Positions 34,327 to 43,900 of a stretch of 64,000 nt of DNA are shown here, piece by piece. Position 1 is the first letter of the stretch; every line of letters starts with the position of its first letter. Under the pieces are notes generated by a model that was not told where the DNA came from, did not search any database, and saw only the letters and a program-made list of their open reading frames with translations. The translations under genes were made by a program, and so were the position numbers. Source of the stretch: Planotetraspora kaengkrachanensis (GTDB taxonomy: Bacteria > Actinomycetota > Actinomycetes > Streptosporangiales > Streptosporangiaceae). Location of the stretch: positions 120,773 to 184,772 of the forward strand of contig NZ_BONV01000026.1 of the NCBI RefSeq assembly GCF_016862895.1. The letters are read 5' to 3'.

Positions 34327-35634
34327 ATGGGCATCGCCACGTACGGCACGGGCTCGGTCGACTGGGAGCACCGCGTCGACCTCCCCCGGCTGCGAGACGA
34401 ACGACTCGCCCGGCTGCGGGCCGAGCTCGGCCGCTCCGAGCTGGGCGCCCTGCTGGCCTTCGACTTCCACAACATCCGTTACATGTCGAGCACGCACATC
34501 GGCACGTGGGCGATGGACAAGCTGATCCGTTTCGCGCTGCTGCCCCGGGGTGGCGAGCCGGTCGTGTGGGACTTCGGCTCGGCGGCCCGGCACCACCAGC
34601 TGTACGACCCGTGGCTCGGCGGGGGCAGGGCGAGGGCGGGGATCTCCACGTTGCGCGGGGCGATCCCGCCGTCGGCGGACCGGGCCGGCGACGTCGCCCG
34701 CAAGGTGCACGAGGTGCTGGCGGAACATGGTCTGGAGCGCGAGCCCGTCGGCGTCGACCTCGCCGAGATGCCGGTGCTCGCGGCCTTCGCCGACCTCGGG
34801 ATCCCGGTCGTCGACGGGCAGCAGGTCTTCCTCGCCGCCCGGAGGATCAAGACCGCCGACGAGATCACGCTGCTCGCCACCGCGGCGGCGATGGTGGACG
34901 CGGCCTACGACGGCCTGTACGAGTTCCTGCGGCCGGGTGTGCGCGAGAACGAATGCGTCGGCCTGGTCAGCAAGATCCTTTACGACCTCGGCTCGGAACA
35001 CGTCGAAGGCGTCAACGCGATCTCCGGGGAGAGGTGCTCACCTCATCCCCACGTCTACAGCGACCGCATCCTGCGGCCGGGCGACCCCGCGTTCTTCGAC
35101 ATCCTGCACAGCTACAACGGCTACCGCACCTGCTACTACCGCACGTTCGCGGTGGGCAGCGCGTCGGTCGCCCAGCGCGACGCCTACCTGCGGTGCCGCG
35201 AGTACATGGACCAGGCGATCGCCCTGGTACGGCCAGGCGCGACCACCGCGGACGTGTGCGCCGTCTGGCCGGCGGCAGCCGAGTTCGGCTTCCCCGACGA
35301 GGAGGCCGCGTTCGCCCTGCAGTACGGGCACGGAGTGGGCCTGTCCATCTGGGAGCGGCCCGTCTTCAGCCGGCTCGTCTCCTTCGATCATCCGGAGGTG
35401 CTCGAGGAGGGCATGGTCTTCGCCCTGGAGACGTACTGGCCGGCGGCTGACGGCTGGTCGGCGGCCCGCATCGAGGAGGAACTCGTCGTCACCGCCGACG
35501 GCTGCGAGGTGATCACGAAGTTCCCCGCGGAGGACCTGCTGGTCGCCGGTCGCCGCTACCACGCGGCCGGCGGGCCGCTGCCCGCCCTCCGGGACGCCCA
35601 GTCGCATCGCAACACCTCCTACGGCACGGCGTGA
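34327..35634 (+). CDS. M24-fold (Xaa-Pro peptidase-like) protein with altered metal site
   Basis: A 435-aa pita-bread-fold protein with an N-terminal creatinase-like domain (1-160). The C-terminal domain keeps M24 ligand positions D258, H335 (YGHGVG), E368 (FALETY) and E383 (RIEEEL). The second metal Asp is replaced by Cys269, seen by aligning GYRTCYYRTF to the family's GY..D.TRTF, so it may be a one-metal or non-peptidase enzyme such as a creatinase-like hydrolase. GGAGAGGGG precedes the ATG. It is divergent from the amidohydrolase. Confidence 0.85.
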   Translation: MGIATYGTGSVDWEHRVDLPRLRDERLARLRAELGRSELGALLAFDFHNIRYMSSTHIGTWAMDKLIRFALLPRGGEPVVWDFGSAARHHQLYDPWLGGGRARAGISTLRGAIPPSADRAGDVARKVHEVLAEHGLEREPVGVDLAEMPVLAAFADLGIPVVDGQQVFLAARRIKTADEITLLATAAAMVDAAYDGLYEFLRPGVRENECVGLVSKILYDLGSEHVEGVNAISGERCSPHPHVYSDRILRPGDPAFFDILHSYNGYRTCYYRTFAVGSASVAQRDAYLRCREYMDQAIALVRPGATTADVCAVWPAAAEFGFPDEEAAFALQYGHGVGLSIWERPVFSRLVSFDHPEVLEEGMVFALETYWPAADGWSAARIEEELVVTADGCEVITKFPAEDLLVAGRRYHAAGGPLPALRDAQSHRNTSYGTA

Positions 35635-35650
35635 TCTCGGCCGCCGCACG

Positions 35651-36853
35651 TCAGACGCGCGGCGCGGGGTTGGCGCGGCCGCCGCGCGTCCACAGCGCGC
35701 GGCTGGGGAGGGCGAACAGCTTCGACAGCCGGTAGGTCGTCATCGGGCTGCTGGAGACGAACTCCTTGTAGGCGACCGCGCGCCTGCCGGTGAGGTGCCA
35801 GCGGCGCGGGGTGTCGTCGGCGCGGGTGAACTGGATGACGGCGTCATGGCGGCCCAGGCTCACGGGCTGGTGCATATAGCCGAACCGGAACGGCTTCGGC
35901 CGCCTGCCGCGCAGCTCCCGGCCGATCGCGTCGGCGGCGTGCACGGCCGTGGGCAGGCCGCTCTGGCAGGTGCCGTGCAGCACTCCGTACGCCTGGCGCA
36001 CGGCGGCGGCGTCGCCGACCGCGTAGATCGCGGGGTGGGAGACGGAGCGCAGGGTGGCGTCGACCACGATCCGGCCGTGGTCGTCGGTGGCGATTCCCGA
36101 TCGCGCGGCCGTCGCCGCCGCCCGGACGCCGGTCGTCCACAAGGCGGCATCCGTGTGCACCAGTTCGCCCCCCGACAGCTCGACGGCGTCGGGCAGCACC
36201 TTGGTGATCTCCACCCCGGACCGGACCTCCACGTGGAGCCGCTCCAGCGCCGCGTTCAGGTACGCGCGGGCGCGCTCGCCCATCATCGAGCCGGGCACGT
36301 CCCTGCTCAGCAGGACGGTCCGGATCGAGGGGAAGGATTCGGCGATCTCGGTGGCGGCCTCGATGCCGGTGAGCCCGGCCCCGCAGACCGTCACGGTGCC
36401 TCCGGCCGCCGCGATCTCGGCCAGCCTGGTGGCCAGCCGTGCCGCCGACGCGGGATCGTCGAGGGTGTGGGCGTGCACGTCCGCTCCGGGGACCGTCGTG
36501 CGGTCGGCCTTGCCGCCGAGGGCGTAGACCAGCCGGTCGTACGGCAGGACCCGCGTGCCGTCGGCCGTCGTCACGGTGACCTCACGGGCGTCGGGGTCGA
36601 TCGCCGTCGCCCAGCCCTGGACGAAGTCGACGCCCGTGCCGTCGAGCACGTCCACGATCTGGAAGTCCGGCAGCGACTGGCCGGTGGCGATCTGGTGCAT
36701 GCGCAGCCGTTCGGTGAACCTGCTGGAGGGGTTGACCAGCGTGACGTGCCCGCCGTGACGCCGGGTGCGGCCCGCCGCGCGGATCGCGGTGAGCATTCCG
36801 GTGTAGCCCGCGCCCAGGACGACGATCCGCTGTGAGCTTCTTCTGGAGGACAT
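35651..36853 (-). CDS. NDH-2-like NAD(P)/FAD-dependent oxidoreductase
   Basis: A 400-aa flavoprotein with two dinucleotide-binding motifs: VVLGAGYTGM (residues 11-20) for FAD and VCGAGLTGIE near 160 for NAD(P)H, then AIYAVGDAAA near 270. It resembles type II NADH dehydrogenases and related quinone oxidoreductases, acting on the inner membrane face. AAAGGGACG precedes the ATG. It lies downstream of, and on the same strand as, the glycosyltransferase operon but with a 133-bp gap. Confidence 0.88.
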   Translation of the reverse strand: MSSRRSSQRIVVLGAGYTGMLTAIRAAGRTRRHGGHVTLVNPSSRFTERLRMHQIATGQSLPDFQIVDVLDGTGVDFVQGWATAIDPDAREVTVTTADGTRVLPYDRLVYALGGKADRTTVPGADVHAHTLDDPASAARLATRLAEIAAAGGTVTVCGAGLTGIEAATEIAESFPSIRTVLLSRDVPGSMMGERARAYLNAALERLHVEVRSGVEITKVLPDAVELSGGELVHTDAALWTTGVRAAATAARSGIATDDHGRIVVDATLRSVSHPAIYAVGDAAAVRQAYGVLHGTCQSGLPTAVHAADAIGRELRGRRPKPFRFGYMHQPVSLGRHDAVIQFTRADDTPRRWHLTGRRAVAYKEFVSSSPMTTYRLSKLFALPSRALWTRGGRANPAPRV

Positions 36854-36986
36854 GGCGTCCCTTTCGTGTCAGGCGCCCCCTGTGGGCGCCTTTCACTTCC
36901 GAGACGAAGCGCGTCGCGGAAAACGTGACATCCGCCGCCCGGCGGATTTTCACACCAGGGAAATCAGCCCGAACATGGCGGGAGCG

Positions 36987-38171
36987 TCAGGTGCCGGCGT
37001 GGGCTTCCGACGGTTCGGCGACCCGGGCCTTCCAGGGCTTCCACCTGCCCAGGTCCTCTTCGTGCGGCTGGAAGTCCTCCGACGACACGGTCTCGTAATG
37101 CCTGACGAGCTGCTCGCACAGCGCGCTCCACGTGCGGTGGAGCACCGACGCGCGCGCGTTGCCGCTCATCCGCGTCCGCGCGTCCTCGTCGGAGGCGAGC
37201 CTGGCGACGGCGGCGCGCATCTCCTCGGGGGAGTCGGCCGGGTAGAGCAGTCCGTTGTGCTCGGGCTGGACCAGGTCGAGCGGGCCGCCGGCCGCCGCGG
37301 CGACCACCGGGACGCCCGCGGCCAGGGCCTCCTGTACGGCCTGGCAGTACGTCTCGTTCGCGCCCGTGTGCACGAAGACGTCGAAGGATGCCAGGATCTC
37401 CGACAACTCCGTGCCGGTGCGGAGCCCGCAGAAGACCGCGTCCGGCATGCGGCGGCGCAGGCTCTTGGCGGCGGGCCCGTCGCCCACGACGACCACCTTG
37501 ACCCCCGGCAGCTCGGCCAGCCCGGGCAGCAGGTGGACCCGCTTGTCGGCCGCGAGGCGGCCCACGTAGCCGACGATGACCTCGCCGTTGGGGGCCAGTT
37601 CGCGGCGCAGCCGTTCCGAGCGGTGGCCGGGATTGAAACGCTGGAGGTCGACGCCGCGGCCCCAGAGCGACAGCCGCGGGATCCCGTGGGCGTTGAGCTC
37701 GCTCATCGTCGCGGAGGACGGGGCGAGCGTGCGGGCGGCGCGGACGTGGATGTGGCGGAGCCAGCCCCAGATGGCCGCGTCCGCGCCGCGCATGCCGTAC
37801 TGGCGGGCGAAGCCGGCGAGGTCGGTCTGGAAGACAGCGACGGCGGGCACGCCGAGCCGGGCCGCGGCCGTCATGCCGGACGCCCCGACCACGGTGGGGG
37901 AGGCGAGGTGCACGACGTCGGGCTTGAACTCCTCGAGCGCCGTCATGATCTCGCCGCTGGGCAGTCCCACGCGGAAGGAACGGTAGAACGGCAGACGGAA
38001 GGCGGGAGTGGTCCGGATGGGGAAGCCCGCGTAGTCGGACGGGCCACGGCCGGGCGCGATGACCATCGCCTCGTGGCCGGTGCGTGCGAGGTGCTCGAGG
38101 ACCCGGCAGACCGAGTTGGTGACTCCGTTGACCTGGGGAAGAAAGGACTCCGAGACGATGGCGACTCTCAT
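36987..38171 (-). CDS. GT4 glycosyltransferase (MgtA/PimB-like)
   Basis: A 394-aa GT-B glycosyltransferase (GT4): VSESFLPQVNGVTNSVCRVL at the N-terminus binds the acceptor side and VGYVGRLAADKRVHLLPGL with the EALAAGVPVVA region binds a nucleotide sugar. It resembles actinobacterial GDP-mannose-using mannosyltransferases of lipoglycan or PIM synthesis. The ATG overlaps the SGNH gene's stop (ATGA). Third gene of a three-gene operon with the SGNH protein and another GT4. Acceptor unknown. Confidence 0.9.
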   Translation of the reverse strand: MRVAIVSESFLPQVNGVTNSVCRVLEHLARTGHEAMVIAPGRGPSDYAGFPIRTTPAFRLPFYRSFRVGLPSGEIMTALEEFKPDVVHLASPTVVGASGMTAAARLGVPAVAVFQTDLAGFARQYGMRGADAAIWGWLRHIHVRAARTLAPSSATMSELNAHGIPRLSLWGRGVDLQRFNPGHRSERLRRELAPNGEVIVGYVGRLAADKRVHLLPGLAELPGVKVVVVGDGPAAKSLRRRMPDAVFCGLRTGTELSEILASFDVFVHTGANETYCQAVQEALAAGVPVVAAAAGGPLDLVQPEHNGLLYPADSPEEMRAAVARLASDEDARTRMSGNARASVLHRTWSALCEQLVRHYETVSSEDFQPHEEDLGRWKPWKARVAEPSEAHAGT

Positions 38172-39070
38172 GGGCAGGCATCTTCCGTAGCGACGTGCAG
38201 GGTGGGAGAGGGCGTCCGCCGCGGGCCGGTCACGGGGGGCTGCGCGCCGAGGTGCCGCAGGGCGTGGTCGAGGTCGGTGTGGAAGCGCTGGTCGAGCGTT
38301 TCGGCCCGGCCGCGGATGTCGTGCCACGCCTCGCTGAGGACGAGCCGGGCCAACTCGGGCAGGAAGTCCCGCGAGCGCCTGACCACCCACCCGGTGCCTT
38401 CGACGGCCATCCACCGCGCGCTCGCCCAGGCGGACGGATTCGCGCCGGTGGGCTCCGCGTCGGGCATCGAGGCGAGGGGGACGCCTCGCGTGGCCAGTTC
38501 GGCGGCGATGAGCCGGGCGAGCAGGCGGTGACCGCGCTCGCTCGGGTGGAGCCTGTCGACCCCCCACATCCGCCGCTCGTACAGGGCCGGGTGGAGGGCC
38601 GGGTCGACGTGGAGGGTGTCGTGACGTCGGGAGATGTGGTCGAGGATCGTGTTGATCGCCCGCACCCGCCGGGTGAGCGGCCGGCGGACGAGGTCCGGGA
38701 TGCCCAGCATCAGCCCCGGGTCGGGCAGGCGGACGGTGAGCACGGTGGCGCCGGCACGGCGCAGCCCTCCCACGACCTCCTCGATGTCGGAGGCGATCGT
38801 GCGCAGGTCGAACGTGCCGCGCAGGGTGTCGTTCACGCCCGCCAGCACGGTGGCGAGCGTGGGCTGCAGGGACAGGGCGCGAGGAAGCTGGTCCGCGGCG
38901 AGGTCGCGCGACGTCGCCCCGGAGGTGGCGACGTTGCTGAACTCCACCTGCCCGCGCGGGCCGAGCGCGTCGGCCAGGATGGCCGCGTAGCCGCGCCATC
39001 CCCCGCCGGGGATCGGGTCGCCGAGCCCGGCGGTGACCGAGTCACCGAGTGCCACGAGTCTGGTCGCCAC
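38168..39070 (-). CDS. SGNH/GDSL hydrolase
   Basis: A 300-aa esterase-type protein: catalytic Ser in ALGDSVT, oxyanion Gly and Asn in NVATSGAT and AGVNDT, and the D-x2-H dyad in DRLHPSE. It would deacylate a lipid or glycan. The C-terminal 100 residues (RAETLDQRFHTDLDHALRHLG) are an additional helical region not part of the core. It lies between and overlaps the two GT4 genes, so it may trim an acyl group in that glycolipid pathway (inference). Confidence 0.88.
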   Translation of the reverse strand: MATRLVALGDSVTAGLGDPIPGGGWRGYAAILADALGPRGQVEFSNVATSGATSRDLAADQLPRALSLQPTLATVLAGVNDTLRGTFDLRTIASDIEEVVGGLRRAGATVLTVRLPDPGLMLGIPDLVRRPLTRRVRAINTILDHISRRHDTLHVDPALHPALYERRMWGVDRLHPSERGHRLLARLIAAELATRGVPLASMPDAEPTGANPSAWASARWMAVEGTGWVVRRSRDFLPELARLVLSEAWHDIRGRAETLDQRFHTDLDHALRHLGAQPPVTGPRRTPSPTLHVATEDACP

Positions 39071-40236
39071 TAGCGTCGACCTCCGATCAGGTTCGCGAGC
39101 CCGTGGGCGCGGAGGAACCCGTCCACGGAGCCCGGCCAGTCAAAGCGTTCGGCCTGGCGGCGGGCGCGGGCACGGCGCGACTCTTCCTCGCCGTCCAGGA
39201 GCGCTCCCACCGCGTCGGCGTACTCGCCCGGATCGTCGCCGACCGCGACCCCGGACTCGCCGATGACCTCGGGCAGCGCGCTCTGCCGCGACACGACGAC
39301 GGGCGTCCCGCTCGCCAGCGCCTCCAGCGCGGCCAGCCCGAAGGTCTCGACGGGACCCGGAGCGACGGCGACGTCCGCGGTCGCGAGCAGCCGGGCGAGG
39401 AGGTCCCGGTCGGAGACGTGGCCCAGGAAGTGGACCGGCAGCCCGCTCGCGAGCGCTTCCAGCGCCGCCCGGCGCGGCCCGTCCCCGGCCACGACGAGTA
39501 CGGCGGGCACGCCGCGGCTGCGCAGTTCGCGCAGCGCCTCGATGGGGCGGTCGGGCCGCTTCTCCGGCGAGAGCCTGCTGCAGTGGACGAGCAGCGGCTC
39601 ACCGGGGGCGGCGAACCGGCGGCGGAGTTCCGGGTCGTGGCGTTCGGGGGAGAACCGGGCCAGGTCGACGCCGAGGGGCACACGCGTCAGGTTGGGCACG
39701 TCCAGCCGCCGGAACTCGGCCGCCGCCCACTCCGTCGTGCACACCACCATGTCGAAGTCGGCCGCCGTCCGCCGGTTGAGCCGGTCCGCGAGCCCGGTGA
39801 CGATCCGGTCCGCCCGGCCGTCTCCCGAACCGGAGGCCGAGGGGATGAACCGGGGGGCGAACAGGCGCAGCAGGCCGTCGAGGCTCTCGTGGGAGACCAT
39901 GAGCGACCGCACGCCCCGCGACCGGGCCCATCGGCCGGTCCACCGGAGCGTGGTGCGGTCGGAGACCTCGAGCCGATCGGGGCCGAGCTCGTCGAGCAGG
40001 CGCTTCAGCGAGCGGCGAGCGGTGATGACCCGGTAGCCGCCCGACCAGGGGACGACGGGACCCGGCACCGTGATGACCTGTCCCGAGGGGGTGTCGTGCC
40101 TACCGGCCTCGGGTCCGGGGATCACCAGGACCGCTTCGTGCCCGGCGGCCACGTAGCCCGCGCCCAACTCGTTGAGAGCGGTGCGAAGACCGCCCGACCG
40201 GGGGGCGATGAAGTTGGCAAGCCGTACGATCCTCAT
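39070..40236 (-). CDS. GT4 glycosyltransferase
   Basis: A 388-aa GT-B glycosyltransferase: N-terminal IVRLANFIAPRSGGLRTALNELG and C-terminal HCSRLSPEKRPDRPIEAL, with ETFGLAALEALASGTPVVVS as the nucleotide-sugar site. It is the first gene of the operon and probably adds mannose or a related sugar to a lipid-linked acceptor. The ATG at 40236 starts at the domain edge; the open frame upstream carries a short unrelated leader. Confidence 0.9.
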   Translation of the reverse strand: MRIVRLANFIAPRSGGLRTALNELGAGYVAAGHEAVLVIPGPEAGRHDTPSGQVITVPGPVVPWSGGYRVITARRSLKRLLDELGPDRLEVSDRTTLRWTGRWARSRGVRSLMVSHESLDGLLRLFAPRFIPSASGSGDGRADRIVTGLADRLNRRTAADFDMVVCTTEWAAAEFRRLDVPNLTRVPLGVDLARFSPERHDPELRRRFAAPGEPLLVHCSRLSPEKRPDRPIEALRELRSRGVPAVLVVAGDGPRRAALEALASGLPVHFLGHVSDRDLLARLLATADVAVAPGPVETFGLAALEALASGTPVVVSRQSALPEVIGESGVAVGDDPGEYADAVGALLDGEEESRRARARRQAERFDWPGSVDGFLRAHGLANLIGGRR

Positions 40237-40509
40237 GTTCCATCCCGGGAGTCGCAGGACGCTTGCCGCGATGGTGACCCAGCCGATTACCCGGACAGGT
40301 AACCCCAAATGACCTGATCCCTAACCTTCTCCGAATACCCGTGTCATTTCCGGCATGCCAAGATCGGGTGAAGTCACCGCAACCAACGGAAGATCTTCGT
40401 CTCGCCCACGGTGGCGCCGGCTCGGGACGGGGGAGGTCGCTTCTCACTACCATTCGTGCCCGGCCGAGCATCTCGCTGCTTCCTGGCACCTAGCCTGGAG
40501 GTGGGCGCA

Positions 40510-40746
40510 GTGCCGATCTCAGCCGATGACCTCGCGTGGAGCCAGTTGCGCAACGAGTACGGCGGACACTGGTCGATCTGGCGAAGCGACGCCGGCCGCT
40601 GGTACGCGACCCGGATGAGGCGATCGCTGTCCAGGAACGAGATGGACCGGGGCCTGATCATGACCGCGTCGGGAGAGGACGCGGAGGAACTGCGCGACCT
40701 GCTCACCGCGCAGGAGCGGATCGGAGGCCAGATGATCTCCTCCTGA
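40510..40746 (+). CDS. Small conserved hypothetical protein
   Basis: A 78-aa protein with a compact Trp-rich opening (LAWSQLRNEYGGHWSIWRSDAG), WYATR and a helical end (GEDAEELRDLLTAQE). It resembles uncharacterised small proteins common in Streptosporangiales. GGAGG lies 8 nt before the GTG. Divergent from the GT4 gene; no domain of known function. Confidence 0.7.
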   Translation: MPISADDLAWSQLRNEYGGHWSIWRSDAGRWYATRMRRSLSRNEMDRGLIMTASGEDAEELRDLLTAQERIGGQMISS

Positions 40747-40821
40747 CCGGAGGAGGCGGGGGGCCGAACCGATCCGGCCGCATGGCTACCGAACTTTGTT
40801 CGGCGTGATTAGTCTCGAACT

Positions 40822-41580
40822 GTGACTCTGCCTCAAGCGGCGACGGTGGTGGACGAACTCGACCGCCACGGCTACGTGATCATCCCTGACCTGCTGAGCC
40901 AGGAGAAGGTCGCGGCCGCCCGGACGGAGCTCGGGACGATCCTGGAGCGCACGCCCTTCGGGCGCAACGACTTCGAGGGCGACCACACCCGGCGGGTCTA
41001 CGCGCTGTTCGCCAAGACGCGGCTGTTCGACGGACCGGCGACCCATCCGCTCGTGCTGGCGGTGCTCGACCACTTCCTCGGGTACTACCAGCTGAGCGCG
41101 CCGACCGGAATCGAGATCGGCCCGGGGGAGACGGCTCAGCCGCTCCACCCGGACGACGGCATCTATCCCGTCCCGCGGCCCCACCGCGAGATGGTGATCA
41201 ACGTGATGTTGCCGCTCGACGACTTCACCGAGGCGAACGGCGCCACCCGCATCGTGCCGGGCAGCCACCGCTGGGGCGAGGAACGGCCGGGGCACGAGAC
41301 CCCGACCGTCGCCGCGGAGATGGCCGCCGGTTCCGCGCTCATCTACCTCGGCACCCTCTGGCACGGCGGCGGCGCCAACCGCACCGACCGGCCGCGGCTC
41401 GGCGTGGTCCTGCACTACGCGGCCTCCTGGCTGCGCCCGCAGGAGAACCACCTGCTCGCCGTGCCGCAGGACATCGTGCGGGACCTCCCGGAGCGGATGC
41501 AGGAACTGCTCGGCTACAACATCTGCCCGCCGTTCATCGGATACGTCGACGGCCGCCACCCCCGCAGGACGCTGGGCTGA
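40822..41580 (+). CDS. Phytanoyl-CoA dioxygenase family Fe(II)/2OG oxygenase
   Basis: A 252-aa non-haem Fe(II)/2-oxoglutarate oxygenase. The facial triad is H109-x-D111 (LHPDDG) and H181 (LWHGGG), with R187 (NRT) as the likely 2OG-binding Arg. It hydroxylates or halogenates small molecules, often in secondary metabolism. The GTG start has only weak ribosome-binding sequence. No biosynthetic cluster is adjacent. Confidence 0.9.
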   Translation: MTLPQAATVVDELDRHGYVIIPDLLSQEKVAAARTELGTILERTPFGRNDFEGDHTRRVYALFAKTRLFDGPATHPLVLAVLDHFLGYYQLSAPTGIEIGPGETAQPLHPDDGIYPVPRPHREMVINVMLPLDDFTEANGATRIVPGSHRWGEERPGHETPTVAAEMAAGSALIYLGTLWHGGGANRTDRPRLGVVLHYAASWLRPQENHLLAVPQDIVRDLPERMQELLGYNICPPFIGYVDGRHPRRTLG

Positions 41581-41748
41581 GCCGCGTCCCCAGCGGTTCT
41601 GGCGGGCCGGGACGGGACCTCCGCTTCCTTATGATTGGTGTGCTTCACGCGTGCGCCTTCGCCGGCCGGGCTCGTCGCCGTCCCGCCGCCGGCCGTGCGA
41701 CCTCGACGTAGAACCCCCGCCGCACCGTCGACAGGAGGCCGGCCACCG

Positions 41749-42951
41749 ATGGGCCAGGAGACGATCGCGACAGCCCCCGCCGCGAGACGCAGGATGACTC
41801 CCAGAGACGTCGCCGAGTCCTTCCGCACGGCCACCCCGCTTGAGCTGCTGTTCGACCTGTGCTTCGTCGTCGCGATCGCGCAGTCGGCCGCCGGACTGCA
41901 CCACGCGCTCGCGTCCGGGCACGTCGGAGACGGCCTGCTGAGTTACGCGATGACGTTCTTCGCGATCTGGTGGGCGTGGATGAACTTCTCGTGGTTCGCC
42001 TCCGCCTACGACACCGACGACGTGCCGTACCGGATCGCGGCGATGGTCCAGATCACCGGCGCGCTCATCCTCGCGGCCGGCATCCCGCGGGCCTTCGAAC
42101 AGCGCGACTTCTCGATCGCGGTCCTCGGATACGTCGTGATGCGCACCGCCCTGGTGGCCAACTGGCTGCGCGCCGCGGCGTCCGACCCCGAGGGCCGCGG
42201 CACCGCGCTGCGTTACGCGGTCGGCGTCACCCTGGTCGAGGCGGCATGGGTCGTCATGCTGACGATCCCGTCCGGCATCCGGCTGTGGGCCTGGTTGTTC
42301 CTCGCGTGCGCCGACCTGTCCGTCCCCGTGTGGGCCGAACGCAGGCACCGCACGGCATGGCATCCCCGCCACATCGCCGAACGCTATGGGCTGTTCACGC
42401 TCATCGTCCTCGGCGAGTCGATCCTCGCGGCGACCCTCGCCGTCCAGGGGGCCCTCGACGCGGAACAGGCCGGCGCCGGCCTGTACGGCGTGGCCGCCGG
42501 AGGGCTGCTCATCGTGTTCTCGATGTGGTGGCTGTACTTCGCCAAGCCGGCCCACCGGTTCCTCACCTCCAACCGGGCCGCCTTCCTCTGGGGCTACGGC
42601 CACTATCTGGTCTTCGGATCTGCCGCCGCCGTCGGCGCCGGGCTGTCCGCGGCGGTCGACGACGCCACCGGGCACTTCCACGGCGGCGCGATCGCGCGGG
42701 GAGCGGTCGTCACCGTCCCCGTGGCGGTCTTCCTGCTCGCCGTGTGGTGGTTGCAGCACCGCCCGCACCAGGTCAGCCTCAGTCACAAGGTGCTGGTCCC
42801 CGGAGCCGCCGTCCTCGTGCTCGCGGGAACCTTCACCCCCGTCCCCGTGCCCGCCACCGGAGTCGTCCTCGCCGTGGTCGTCACGATCGCCGTCCTGGTC
42901 GCGCGACGCGAGAGCGCCGCCGCCCGGTCACAGCTGACCGTCACGCCCTGA
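41749..42951 (+). CDS. ltrA: Low temperature requirement protein A (LtrA) family
   Basis: A 400-aa integral membrane protein with about 10-11 helices (TPLELLFDLCFVVAIAQS opens the family motif, then FAIWWAWMNFSWF). LtrA is linked to low-temperature growth in Listeria, but its biochemical role is unknown. AGGAGG precedes the ATG by about 12 nt. It overlaps the convergent kinase gene by 24 bp at the 3' end. Confidence 0.88.
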   Translation: MGQETIATAPAARRRMTPRDVAESFRTATPLELLFDLCFVVAIAQSAAGLHHALASGHVGDGLLSYAMTFFAIWWAWMNFSWFASAYDTDDVPYRIAAMVQITGALILAAGIPRAFEQRDFSIAVLGYVVMRTALVANWLRAAASDPEGRGTALRYAVGVTLVEAAWVVMLTIPSGIRLWAWLFLACADLSVPVWAERRHRTAWHPRHIAERYGLFTLIVLGESILAATLAVQGALDAEQAGAGLYGVAAGGLLIVFSMWWLYFAKPAHRFLTSNRAAFLWGYGHYLVFGSAAAVGAGLSAAVDDATGHFHGGAIARGAVVTVPVAVFLLAVWWLQHRPHQVSLSHKVLVPGAAVLVLAGTFTPVPVPATGVVLAVVVTIAVLVARRESAAARSQLTVTP

Positions 42952-43515
42952 TTCCCGTTCCGCTTCCCGTTCTGCTTCCCGTTCTGGCTCCCGCGCCGCT
43001 CGAGGGTGGGCGCCGAGGCGCGCCAGAACGATCCCGGCGATCTCCTCGGGAGTGTGGACCGTGCTGTCCACCGTCACGTCGGCCACCTCCTGGAAGTACG
43101 GCAGGCGCCGGGCCCGCTGCTCGGTGAGCATCTCGACGAGGTCGGGCTTGAAGTGCGGGCGGTGCGCGCTCGACCGCATGCGCTCGGCGAGCACCTGCGG
43201 CGGCCCGTCGAGGAACACCACGAACGCGGAGGCCAGCAGGCTCCGCGAGCCCGGATCGTCGACCGTGCTCGCCGCCGCGGCGATCACCGGGGGCGGCTCG
43301 GCCTCCAGCGCCTCCTTCAGCACCAGCGCCTCACGCGCGTGCAGTTCGTCGGGGCCGACCTCGGTGGCCATCGCCGCCGCGGTCGCGCCGTACCGGCTCT
43401 CGAGGTCGGCGTCGCTGTCCCTCATCGGACGGCGCAGCGTCCGGGAGAGCAGGTTGGCGACCGTGCTCTTTCCCGCACCCATGAGACCCATCACGACTAC
43501 TGGCATGACCGTCAT
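42928..43515 (-). CDS. P-loop kinase, shikimate/gluconate kinase-like
   Basis: A 195-aa AAA-type phosphotransferase with Walker A GLMGAGKST (residues 10-18) and an Asp-rich acceptor region (RDSDADLE). It resembles shikimate or gluconate kinase, but an aroK cluster is absent. The C-terminus carries a Glu/Arg repeat (EREAEREAERE). An ATG two codons downstream (MPVVV) is another possible start. The gene overlaps the LtrA 3' end. Confidence 0.8.
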   Translation of the reverse strand: MTVMPVVVMGLMGAGKSTVANLLSRTLRRPMRDSDADLESRYGATAAAMATEVGPDELHAREALVLKEALEAEPPPVIAAAASTVDDPGSRSLLASAFVVFLDGPPQVLAERMRSSAHRPHFKPDLVEMLTEQRARRLPYFQEVADVTVDSTVHTPEEIAGIVLARLGAHPRAAREPEREAEREAERESGRDGQL

Positions 43516-43604
43516 AAAGGCAATGCTGCCCGGTTACGCGATGCTGTGGCGACGTTTGACTTCCGTGGAGGGGATAGTGCAACAGGCGAAGGAGGGAGTG
43601 CCAC

Positions 43605-43862
43605 ATGACCATCGCCGGAAGCATCATCCTCATCATGCTGGGGGCCATTTTCACCTGGGCCGTCGACTTCGCCGTCGCCGGCATCGACATCCAGGTGATC
43701 GGAGTGATCCTCATGCTCGGCGGCCTCGCCGGCCTGCTCTTCGGCATCTGGCGGTTGAGCACGGTGCGCCGGGCGGCCACCGTCAGGACCGTCGAGCCCA
43801 CCGATGAAGTCGTCCGCCACCACCGCGTCTACGAGGAGCGACGGGACACCGACGCCTTCTGA
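43605..43862 (+). CDS. DUF6458 family small membrane protein
   Basis: An 85-aa protein with two hydrophobic helices (SIILIMLGAIFTWAVDFAV, IDIQVIGVILMLGGLAGLL) and a charged C-terminus. Its MTIAGSIILIMLGAIFTWAV opening matches the actinobacterial DUF6458 family. GAAGGAGGGA precedes the ATG. Function unknown. It is convergent with the SDR gene across a 44-bp palindrome terminator. Confidence 0.85.
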   Translation: MTIAGSIILIMLGAIFTWAVDFAVAGIDIQVIGVILMLGGLAGLLFGIWRLSTVRRAATVRTVEPTDEVVRHHRVYEERRDTDAF

Positions 43863-43900
43863 GGTTTTCGGAAACAGCCGAAGACCTCTGAGGCTTCGGA

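Noticed and set aside
34327..35634. DddP DMSP lyase
   Set aside because: M24 fold suggested it, but the metal-site sequence differs (Cys at the second Asp), so the specific name is unsupported.
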